Shown here one piece after another: positions 54,371 to 64,000 of a stretch of DNA of 64,000 bases. The position numbers were made by a program, and so were the translations under genes. Source of the stretch: Aaosphaeria pasadenensis. Taxonomy: Eukaryota; Ascomycota; Dothideomycetes; Pleosporales. The stretch lies in NCBI GenBank assembly GCA_022813625.1, contig JAKLMB010000056.1, forward strand, positions 29,696-93,695. Direction: 5' to 3'. The notes below the pieces were generated by a model. The model made no database searches and was not told the DNA's origin. It worked only from the letters and a program-made list of their open reading frames with translations. Numbering within the stretch: position 1 is the stretch's first letter; the number at the start of each line of letters is the position of its first letter.

Positions 54371-57300
54371 GTTGAGAAATGGCCCGTCGAACGAGGTTGT
54401 GTTTACGGACCGATGTTGAGGAGGAGCTAGTAGGAATAGATGATTTTGGGGTCCTTATATCGGCGTAGTCTGTCGTTGTGTTGTTCATGAACTATGTTTC
54501 ATTCAGTGTTAAGTCTTCTTGAAGTTGTGTCTGCACAATGTCTTTCATTGTGAGATAGTCTCAATGACTCATCGCAACCAGATTTCACTGTCTCGTCGTG
54601 TGCTGTCTCATTCAAGCTGCACTGTTAGTTAGGTAGGGGTGAAGTGTTTTCCTGTCAGGGGGAAGCTGTCATCCGAAGATGCAAGAGCACGCTGTAGGAA
54701 AGTACTCCGGGTATACTGAACATTCTACAATGGTCTGTTCAACTTCGATTAATCAACGAGAACAACTCAGATTTCGAAATCGCGGTATTGAGCCACTCCG
54801 TCGGTAAAACCAACGAGGTCCGATCCGATGGTATCTCCTCTCGCCCCACACTCATGTGTCAACCACCGCCAAGTGCCTCCCCGCGGGTTACGTCCGGAGG
54901 TGCATGAGACTGACTCTCATTGAAGCGTGGGGTAGGGATATTGGAGTGCGGCGATGGGCGATGGTGACGGCGGCAGGAGCGGGTGAGAGGGATGAATCCA
55001 TCGGTCGTTTGTTGGTTCGACGGCTGGGAGAAGGGGATAGCGTGGAGGGTTGCTGGTCTGGGGATGTGGGATGAGAAGCGAGTGGACGGCAAGCGAGGGT
55101 ATTACGTGGCAGATGAGGAGGTGTTGGGGTACTGGAGAGAACGTTGGTGATGGAAGTGAGATGTTTGTGAGAAAGAAGATGGTGAGAAGGAGCACAACAG
55201 TGTGCTGAAGTGCGTTGAAGTCGATGGAGATGAGGTCGTGAGAAAGAACAGATGGTAAGAAATGGATGGAAGTGTGGTGGAGATACAGAATAAAGCTTGG
55301 TATACGATGTCGTTTTTTCGCACAGTGTCGTCGTGCTCGCGTTCCTGCTTCCCTCGCGTCTAGACAGGGGGAGGGAGAAAGTTTCACTTCTCTACGGCAT
55401 CGAATGAAGTCTTCACAGCGCTCTACTTCACTACTGCAGCGATGAAGAAATAACTTGATGAGTCGGGATTCTACCATAGATGCGCCTTGAGGTGAACGTG
55501 TGAACAGTGAACCATCAACGCAGCAGTGAAAGAAATAGTCACGTGCCACGCTTCATCACCATCTACTTTGCGCGGGTATCAAACCACTATAACCCCATTT
55601 TCATGTCTACATCTGCTTTAAATTTAATACTGTATGCTTAGGGCTCTTGAAGCTATGTGAAAAAGGCCACAGACAGAAGCATCTGACTTAACTCTATACT
55701 CGGACAACCAATGTCCACATCTCCTCTCCTCCACATCCCGACTAAAACGACTGAATCAACCCAAACCCAATAGTCCTCTCTGCGATCCCATTCCCGTTGT
55801 CATAACTATTTCATCACAAAACCATCTTTATTATATTCCCGAAATCTTGCTCTCGCAAAGCTACAATTTTCCGATAGTCGGTGGTGAAATATCACGCAAT
55901 CTCGCCCTAACAAAGCATCCTCCACCCCCCAACATAATACTATTTTGAGGATCCACACATTGAATATTCAGAACTCCTCGGGCGCGGAATAATAAGAATA
56001 GTAACGGAAGGAGATGTGAAGTGAAAGAAAGCATGATGTCTAAATGATATCTTACCCTCTAAATAATATCTTACTCTCCCTCGGACGCTTGCGTACCTGG
56101 GTAGGTATCTAGGTAGGTTTCTTACCTATATTGGAGGATATGAATGAACGAACGAACAAAAATATATAGGATTCAGAACTAAACAGCTAAAAAGATACTG
56201 GAACAGGTACCCGACACTCCCAACCCAAGACTCAGGGTTTCGGGAGCAGAAGGTGCGGTAGGGCGATGGCTTTTGCAATCCAACGATACTTGGTACGGCA
56301 CAGTAGTACTAGTCCACTACAGCTACCAGTCCCAGCACCGGCTCAGGTACCGATACCAGTACCATAGACGTTCAGGTATGTACTACTCGCGCAGTCCGGA
56401 TCGACTGGCTGTCAAGCACGGGGAGTCTTTGTACAAGAAGTACCCATAAGCTTGACGACGCCATAGTTACATGTAGCGTAGGTAGCCCAGCCGTCTAACT
56501 CCGGAGCCGCCGACGTGGGCAGCTGGGCCTAGTAGTAGTTACTTCGATCTGATAGCTCGCTGTGTATTCGTCCGATGGCAAGGGCGTCGGTGAGGTTAGG
56601 AAGATGTGATCAATCAAAGGGCGTGAAGGATGGTAGTCCCATTGCCGGTAATCATTGTTCGATTCAAATCACTCCATCTGGTACACTGGCCCTGTTCTAC
56701 TGCCGCTGCTGATGCTGATGTGCGTGTGGCTGTATTAGGTACTTGTTCCCAGCGGCAAGAGCGACAGTCGCGTGCCCTCCTCCCCTTCTGCGCCCGCCCC
56801 CCACGATGGAGTGACATGCGGTTCCATGCGAACCTACCTACCTACACATTCGAGAAGGAGATGTTTTGAGTATACACATTTACAGGTGATTATTTGGGCT
56901 GGACTTTGTTCTGGGCTCGGGGAGGTAGGTGGGTGGTGGTACCTTTTTGTGACGGGTTACGTACCGACGTGGGGGTGTGTACGTTCGATGGGTGAGGCCC
57001 GTGAGGGTGAATGTATGGGTACAGGCAGGGGAAGGGAAGGGTTAGGGTGGCAACGTCCATGAAGATTTGCCTAGGGATCCAGGTAGGTAGTCAGGAATTA
57101 TATTGTCTTGAAATACGGTGTACTCAGTCTCAAGACGAAAGAAGCTGAGTAAGTTGGAGAGAAGTAGTGCTGCAACAGTAGTCATGTTAAGTTGAGTCAA
57201 GTCGAGGTTAAGTTTAAGGAATTATAGAAGAAGTGCCTAGGTAAGGACTTCTGTTGAAAGTGTTGAACGGGGAGAGTGGGCCCAGGGTTGGTCGAGGCAG

Positions 57301-57818
57301 AGGAAATACATGGCCTGGCGAGGTCTAGGGTTACAGGCAGGCAGTAGTTGGGCAGTAGACAGCAGCAAGTGGGTACAGAGTGCATGAACTATCAAGGTTC
57401 ATATAGTCCTAGCGATGGAGGGAGTCGTAGTAAGCTGTAGTGGGTAGAAGTATTTCTTCCGAGGTACATTTATGTTCAAGATCATGAATGTACAGGGACT
57501 GCTCCTCGTAGGTATCCAAACTACTACTCGTGAGGTATCATCAAGACTGGAGGGTACCTCGTAGTAGTAGGCAGTAGACGGCAAGAAAAAAGTACCGTAT
57601 GGTAGGGCGAGGTAGGGTACGGACTAATGACTGCACGACGGGATACCTGCAGGGAAAAGTACCAGATGAAAGGGTTTTTGAATTAGTCTCTTATCCCGTG
57701 ATGCTTCCCTTTGTGGTGGCGGCAGTATGTCGGTAGTGAACAGATCCATAGACGATGAGGGCAAAGGTGATGATGTTGGTTGGCGATGATGATGCGGCGC
57801 AGGCTGAGTGGGGAAGCC

Positions 57819-57851
57819 CATGGGATGGAACATGGGATGGAACATGGGATG
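57819..57851. repeat. Short tandem repeat, 12-base unit
   Basis: CATGGGATGGAA occurs twice in full and a third time in part, head to tail. Probably a chance minisatellite in the gene-poor stretch. Confidence 0.7.
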
Positions 57852-58679
57852 CGGCTTGTAACTTGCAAGAGAGAGAAAAAACCACCCACCCACACTATGA
57901 CAATACTCGTACTCGTCTAGCTGCTTGAGGGAAGACATCACATCACGTCGCATCGGCACTCTACCCTATTCTTATATACATGCATCCTATTGCCATCCTG
58001 CAGCTTTTGTCTCTGTTTTCGTCTTTATCTTCATCTTCATCTTCTGTACAGTGCAGGTTGCCACCATTACCAGTACAAGGACCACCATTCTAATGCGATT
58101 CATTACCACGTACCTGGGCATCTACTTACCTCTGTACCTACACACACTATACCGCACGAATACAAGATTGTAGATACTCGTTATACGGACCATACGGTGA
58201 TCTTCAAGAAGTACATCTACGAACATCTACGAACATCTCCACGGCAATATATACAGTCACGTAGATAGACGGTAGCACGCTACTGCTTCACATTTCGTCC
58301 TGCATCCACTCGTACAATAATCCACAGTAAACCATCTACAGTATTACTACAATACCTACGTGCGACTCCACCCTCGAACCCAACCGGTGGGAACTCCTCG
58401 CGCCTTGCGGTTTGCGACGATTAAAATCCACGCCGTCCCCCGACCGTTCCTGGACCGACTACTCTTACGACCTAGATCGCATCCAACCAGGTCGTTGAAC
58501 ATAATAATCAGCATCATCCTCTTCTTTTATTCTTCTATTCCATTATACTTCTGCGCCTTCGCCCTCGCTTGTGGTGGGAAGTCGAATGTGAGTGAGCTGT
58601 TCCTTTTAATGCATCACCAAGACGTCCATCGATCCAATACTTCCAATCCGACCAACCAGAAAGGCATTTGAGCAACCCC

Positions 58680-58740
58680 TCCTTCCTTCTTTCCTTCCTT
58701 CTTTATTATTTACTCTTGCTTGCTTCCTTCCTTCCTTCTT
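58680..58740 (+). repeat. TTCC/CTTT microsatellite-like tract
   Basis: An imperfect run of CCTTCCTTCTTT units. It begins the pyrimidine-rich region that continues through the bZIP leader and intron. Confidence 0.6.
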
Positions 58741-59114
58741 CATCCCTACCTACGTGTGCCTACCCTAGTACCTACCCTGACCCTCCCACGCCTTCCTTAC
58801 CTGACAACTAACTCCACCTCGTACATTCCACTTCCCAACTCTTCCCTTCTTACTCCGTACATCTTACATCTTACTTCCTCATTTTCTTCCCTTTCCAACT
58901 TCCTCACTTCCACTACCACTACCACGACCACTCAACTCGACATTCACTCACCAAAAAGAATTCATAGCCTCGCAATAAAATTGACAACATCGACAACATC
59001 GACAACGGCCACGACGAGGAGAACGACTATCAACTGAAATTACATCACATAAAATCCCGGTCAACCCTGTCACATCGATAGTTTACGGACCTTTCCTACC
59101 CCCCCCGTCTCCGC

Positions 59115-59243
59115 ATGCTCCTGGCACCGACGACGCTGCTGCTGCTGATGGAGAGTAATGTCACCGTATCATCATCGCCAGAAAAGCTCTGGAGCGCCGA
59201 CCTTCACCGCAGTATCTGCAAGTCTGAATTTGTCTGGACTTGA
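59115..59243 (+). other. Upstream ORF overlapping the bZIP start codon
   Basis: A 42-codon frame starts 43 bases before the bZIP ATG in another frame and ends 83 bases inside the coding region (TGA at 59241-59243). It begins with a leucine-rich run encoded by CTG repeats. Being overlapping, it would strongly reduce main-frame translation if the transcript includes it and the ATG is recognised. The transcript start is not known. Confidence 0.45.
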
Positions 59244-60781
59244 TCCCGACTTCAGTCCCCTGGTGGACCCAGTAATCCTGGAATCTTCGACTTCATCCGA
59301 CTGGTTTGCCGCTGCCACTGCCTCCGGTGCGCAACAGCAGAACCAACTTCACCAGCATCAGCAGCAGCTGTCACCCCAGCACGAGCACTCGGCTTTCGAG
59401 TTTGGGGGTCCGTTCGGGTCATCTGCCCCGTCGCACGGCATGGCGGCCACCCACGATGCGCTTCGTAGTGAGTTTGATCCATCTCTCTTCGTATGTTCGA
59501 TCGATATATCATTTACCATTCACTGCACCAATATTTTTCATTCATCTCATTTCATTCCTCTTTTTCTGCTTCCTTTTTTCTTTCTTTCCATATTCTTGTC
59601 GTCTTTCTCGGTCACGTCTTCGCCCACGCATCCATCGTCATATTGCATACCCGCACTACGACCTGTCTAAATCCTTTGGCGACGGAACACGACCACCACC
59701 CGCGCTTAACTCTCCTCACAGTCTATGTTTTTATTTCCCTTCTTCGCTTGGATTCCCTCTTTCTCTCGTCTGCATCCGCATCCGCGTCCTTCCTGCCAGG
59801 TTGGCGCGTAATTCCGAGTTGCTGTTGTGGATGTCGTCATTCCACTAGTTTGCACGCAATCACACGTGACTTTGCATCACGACCCCCATTCACCAACCCG
59901 ATCCTCACCAATCCTCACCCAATGTTACCACCAATTCACTACCCAATGTTACTCCCATCATCCATCAACCACCATCCACCAACCAATCCTCTCCCCCATT
60001 CCCCTTATTACCCATCGTAATCCTATCAATTACCCTTTTCCTACTCCTAAATGTCATATCCTTCCCCATCTCGTTCTCCTCCTCCTCCTACCCCACGGTC
60101 ATTACCTCTTCTATCCCCTTCCACTTACTCTCACCCACTCTCCTCTCCTTCTTTCTCTCCTCCTCCAGTTCTCCCTTACTCACTCTCCCATCCTTCCTCT
60201 CCCCATCTTTTTGACGCCTCCCCCACGACCTCGCCTCCTCCTCGCTCTTCCCCCTTACCGGTTCCCCATGTTCTGAACCCCCATACTTTCTATGCCAATC
60301 AATCAACTAATCCTCCTGGAAAGGGACCCAATACCCCGCCCTCACAAGCCCAATCAACGGAATGAACGGCGTCTCCCATCACTACGACCATACCGTCCAC
60401 GGTGCGCCACGCATCGATGACCTTGGCACAATCTCTCCTCTACAATCAACCTATCCACCCTACCCGGTCCCCTATCCAGACAGCACCGCAAGCTCGGCTC
60501 CGTCTGAGGAAACCATCCCCGTCGAGGCCGACGAGGACAAGCGCAAGAGGAACCAGGCCGCCAGCGCTCGATTCCGCCAGAAGAAGAAGCAGCGGGAGCA
60601 GCAGATGCTCGAGCAGAGCCGCGACATGCAGGAGCGGACCAAGAAGCTCGAGAACGAGGTCGAGGGCCTCAAGCGGGAGAACACGTTCCTGAAGAAGTTG
60701 CTGGTCGAAAAGGTGGACAACATGAACGACGACGATAGGGCCCTACTCGCGAAGACAACCAGCCTCGAGAGGTCGAAATGA
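59158..60781 (+). CDS. bZIP transcription factor (Cys-3/MetR-like basic region)
   Basis: A sequence-specific regulator, nuclear. Two exons (59158-59467, 60324-60781) sum to 768 nt, 255 residues. The N-terminal half is rich in Gln, His, Ser and Ala (HQHQQQLSPQHEH), a likely transactivation region. The basic region is KRKRNQAASARFRQKKKQRE with the invariant N-x7-R spacing, followed by a zipper (MLEQSRDMQERTKKLENEV...LKKLLVEKV) with roughly four heptads. NQAASARFR-KKKQRE is the pattern of the Cys-3/MetR and related fungal bZIPs that control sulfur or nutrient genes; the exact subgroup is uncertain. The intron (856 nt) is extreme for the window and pyrimidine-rich. Its end was chosen by the branch-site-like CAACTAAT a dozen bases before AAAG and by phase; other acceptors would shift the linker only. 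Confidence 0.82.
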
Positions 60782-62614
60782 GTATCTCGCGATTACTTCG
60801 GCGTGTTGACCCCCGCTGGACATATCTCGAATGGTGTTTTGGCGAAGCTCCGGATCGTTTCGTTGGATTGCGTTGCCTGCGTGCGTGCGTTGCGGGATAT
60901 CCTCTTGGTTGACGACATTGATGACATTCTTTCCGTTTCTCTGTTGTTTCTTCCTTTCCATTTTGCGATGCTGCATTTTCGGTGCTCGGATGTATTCACG
61001 GTGGTAAGGGTGGCATGCTTTGGCATCGACAACAGGAGTTTCGAAGTGGATACATCTGTGGCTTTTCACAACAAACAAACAAACACACAAGTCCGCCTGC
61101 CGGGCGCGGATGCGCCGTAATGTTTCCTTTGTCTCTTCTTACTATAACAGTCAATTTCGTCCTGACGGCGGTCGACTCATCGTCTTACTCATACGTCCAT
61201 TCATTTACGCAACTGTCGAGTGCTGCCCAAAGCGACCATGTCGATGTTTCTCTTTGCAACAATTCCCATATGCGACTAGATTGTCTGTGCTCCCGGGTTG
61301 GCTCTGTCTGACAATCGCTAACATATTGCTATGTCTCATTCGATTCCCATAATTGACGATCAATTCGCCCATAAGCGCCAGGACATATCGTCAGCCTCGT
61401 CGTCCGCCTTGCATGCCCGCGTAACTTACCATTGTAGGAACTACCATCAAGCTATCAATCGAGAGAACGAACGTGGTTCCTCCCCGCATCGCCCTATTGA
61501 ACGCTTACCGTCGTAGTTCCGCCGAATTGCGACCGCACCTAGCCTTATCAATCAGGGATAGCCCTAATCCGATGTACAATCTCGAACGTTGAATACGGAC
61601 ATGCAACTTCCTATTGTCGCATCGGTTTTCCTCTATAATGCTCGTTGCATTGATTTTACATTCGATAATCCTCGTCGCATCGGGTTTTACGCTCGACAAT
61701 GTCTCCTCGCGTTAATTCTTATGATCTGCAAAGATCCTATCGCTCACTCGGGGTTCTATTTCTTGAATTTGATTAGCATACCGACTTTAATTCCATTGCG
61801 TTTTCCCCTGTAGAACAACATGCTCACTTCAAATGTAGGTTGTTTCGGACGACACTCGCCTTGCGCGTCTTTGAATGCCCAACATTGTCCTTTCCGACCG
61901 CTTGTACATAGTTTTGATATCGTGAACTATGTAAACGAACATACAATCATACCACACCTCATCATCACGCGCCTTTCGAATAAATTCCGTGTCGCATCAC
62001 TTTATTTATATTGTGGACATTAGTGAACACCATTCACGTTTCCTGCTTCCCTTTGCTATCCCGCTGTGTCCTATTTGGAACGATAACGACCGATCCAGCA
62101 ATGATCAACGTTGTAGATCACGCAGTCCCCCTCGGCCCTACTCCCTTGCTGTTCGATATCCAAATCCAGCGCGAGGCCCTCGCTGAATGGTCTGGACGTT
62201 CAGCCTCGAGAGCATCGCAGTCGCAGCCTCGCCCAACGTCCGGGGTCTGCAACACACATTCACACGTGCGGCGGCGCATGCAGCCAGTAACAGCCTTCCA
62301 ATATTCACATTCCCTAGCCACAGGCAAAGATAGAAGCATTCGCTTGGCCGTTGCTTCAGCCGTACAGTCCAGATGCTGTCGTTCGTAGCGCCACTTCGCT
62401 TATGCTGTGGCCCTACTCGCCAGAGCATTCGCCCTGGACATTGGTGGCTTCACATCCTCGAAAGGGAAGAATATCAATCATTTTATGAGCTGAGCGGAAA
62501 GGAAAGATTTATACCGCTTGAGTGCCACAATGGAACTTTTCTTCTTTTCAGCCTTGCTCTGCACTGCGGACTTTATTCGTGCATCCAAGTACACGAAGGG
62601 ATAGCTTCTCCAAC
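60782..62614. other. Intergenic, 1.8 kb, no gene seen
   Basis: Likely contains the long 3' region of the bZIP transcript and the promoter of the next gene. Short frames on both strands show no family features. Confidence 0.5.
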
Positions 62615-63900
62615 ATGCTTATCCTGCTGTGGAGCGCCGTTGCTCTGTCCAATTCCATAGCAGCATCAGAGCCAATCGATGCAGCAGCTCGCGCGCTGAT
62701 CACGCCTGCACCTCGCCCTCTCGACGTTGCGAGGAGGGCGGCAAGCTCCTCTCTAGGGTCGGAGACGTGCGGTTACATTAGTGGAAACATAAGTACGTCC
62801 GAAGGTGCGACCTGTTGACAGACATACTGACTTCACAGACAACCCTCTCAAATGTTCATCCGGCTACTCATGTTCATCATTCTTCACACCAAGATACCAA
62901 TTCGCCTGCTGCAATGACGATGGCTGCATCGACAACTACTCGACGTGCCTCACTGGCAACGAGGCAGCAACTGCCTCGTGCTACTCCGACGAGTGTCTCC
63001 TATGGTAAATCACCTCAACCACTCTACGTACAAGACTGACGACATCAGCACTGGAGGCAACCGGTTCTGTGGTGGATATTTGAAATTCGCCTCGGGCATA
63101 TACTCCTCCACCAGCTACATATCTGCATTCTGCACCGACAGAGACGAGCGCTTCATCACCGTCAAGGCCTCACCCACCAACGCCCCCAAGTCGACCGTCC
63201 TCTGCGTCCCAGACGGCTTCGCTGCTCCCCACACCTCCGACAACTGCACCAAGCCCATCATCCTCCTCATCCCGCTCATCCTCTCCAACGTCATCGTCTT
63301 CGCCTCCAGCATCCTCATGTCGCGCCTCTCCTTCCAGAACAAACTCAAGTTCGGCAAGACCAAGAAATCCCCCCACGACCCCTGGACCCCCTGGGCCGGC
63401 CTCTCCACCGTCCTCCTCGTTGTCGTGCAAGCCATCGCGACCGCCGCCCTCATCCGCGCCGGCGGCTACCCCGCCTCCTGGACCTCCCTCATCCTCCTCT
63501 GGCTCATGCGTCCCCGCATGCAATGGGCCATCCTCCTCTTCTACTCCTCCTTCGGCGCCTCCTACAAGCGCGCCGCCACCGACGCCCTCTTCGCCAACGG
63601 CCTCCTCAACCTCCTGTCCCTCCCGACCGCCGCATGGCTCCTCCAATCACTCCTCAAGGAACCCTCCTGCACGGGCTTCTTCAACAACTCGACGACGGTA
63701 AACGGCTTCGGAAACGAAGACTACACGCAGCTCGTCTTCGTCGGCGTCGTCATGTACTTCTCCTTCGCGGCCGTCGACCTCTTCGTCCTCGTCAGCTTCT
63801 TCTGGCCTGGGAGGTTGAGGTTGGGGAGGTGGTGGAGTATCGGCGCGGGACTGTGGAGTATGGCGAGCTTTGCGGTTGCGTGGACTTTCTGGGTTTGTAA
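62615..63900 (+). CDS. Predicted membrane protein with Cys-rich extracellular domain (partial)
   Basis: A fungal protein of unknown function, truncated by the window end. Exons 62615-62792, 62839-63004 and 63049 onward join in phase. It starts with a signal peptide (MLILLWSAVALSNSIAA). The extracellular domain of about 170 residues carries many cysteines: ETCGYISGN, KCSSGYSC, FACCNDDGC, STCL, ASCYSDECLL, then CTGGNRFCGGYLKF. At least five hydrophobic helices follow, beginning KPIILLIPLILSNVIVFASS, WAGLSTVLLVVVQAIATAALI and MQWAILLFYSS, with an AVDLFVLVSFFW helix later. The frame is open into the poly-G; a GTAAGT at 63897 may be the next donor. A sensor or surface role is possible but unproven. 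Exon 3 is strongly GC-biased. Confidence 0.65.
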
Positions 63901-63905
63901 GTCGT

Positions 63906-63929
63906 GGGGGGGGGGGGGGGGGCGGGGGG

Positions 63930-64000
<71 letters not shown>
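63906..64000. other. Poly-G run at the window end (probable artefact)
   Basis: Ninety-five bases that are all G except C at 63923 and 63930. This is unlike any fungal telomere and is typical of two-colour sequencing dark-cycle calls carried into a contig end. Confidence 0.8.

Larger units (their letters stand above)
54371..59157. other. Gene-poor 4.8 kb stretch, long leader/promoter of the bZIP gene
   Basis: No convincing gene on either strand. The part at about 56080-57660 is full of GGTA/TACC words (GTAGGTAGG, AGGTACC, TAGTAGTA). From about 58680 the plus strand turns pyrimidine-rich, with TTCC runs. This is typical of the long upstream regions and 5' leaders of fungal regulator genes. A minus-strand frame at 54917-55549 has low-complexity composition and was not accepted. 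Confidence 0.45.

Noticed and set aside
54917..55549. Minus-strand frame of 210 codons rich in Ser, His, Pro and Leu
   Set aside because: Low-complexity composition, no conserved motif; treated as non-coding.
56640..56680. tRNA T-loop-like GTTCGATTC
   Set aside because: No acceptor stem, anticodon arm or A box could be fitted around it.
63170..63646. Minus-strand Gly/Glu-rich frame opposite the terminal membrane protein
   Set aside because: Mirror image of a GC-biased exon; no independent support.
63906..64000. Poly-G tract as a telomere, G-quadruplex or regulatory element
   Set aside because: Position at the exact end and homopolymer nature point to a sequencing artefact.

Overview
The window is nuclear DNA of a filamentous ascomycete (Pezizomycotina). 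The evidence is short introns of about 45-100 nt with GTRNGT donors, and families typical of that group: a HET-domain protein, PTH11/rhodopsin-like membrane proteins, a CFEM protein, DUF3433 and DUF8021 proteins, a Zn2Cys6 regulator, a GMC oxidoreductase, and a relic highly reducing polyketide synthase. I cannot name the class or species. The end of the window (63906-64000) is almost pure G, which looks like a contig-end sequencing artefact.

Layout. 0.7-15.2 kb is accessory and membrane/redox-rich: an MFS sugar transporter, a DUF7703-like membrane protein, a rhodopsin-like protein, a GMC oxidoreductase and a 1218-residue DUF3433 membrane protein. 15.7-18.9 kb encodes two secreted proteins: a bacterial-type solute-binding protein and a DUF8021 protein. 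19.3-30.0 kb holds an FAD oxidoreductase, an APH-like kinase, a TatD nuclease, a Zn2Cys6 regulator with two apparent GC-AG introns, an NCS1 nucleobase-type permease and a divergently transcribed 2-oxoglutarate/Fe(II) oxygenase. The last three may form a small uptake-and-oxidation module. 30.9-43.2 kb is more housekeeping-like and higher in GC: a stand-alone GARS (the partner AIRS domain is missing), an MFS transporter, a thioesterase, mitochondrial ribosomal protein mS33, RNase III, a cysteine-rich secreted protein and a FAT1-like acyl-CoA synthetase. 43.4-52.1 kb is accessory again: a HET-domain protein, a CFEM protein, a rhodopsin-like relic, an intact condensation-type acyltransferase and, directly downstream of it, the wreck of a reducing PKS. 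The last part has a J-domain protein, a gene-poor stretch of about 4.8 kb, a bZIP regulator with a start-overlapping upstream ORF, and a membrane protein cut off by the window end.

Gene models were joined by hand from splice signals. For every intact multi-exon model that lies wholly inside the window I checked that the exon lengths sum to a multiple of three. No tRNA, rRNA, CRISPR or intact transposon was recognised.
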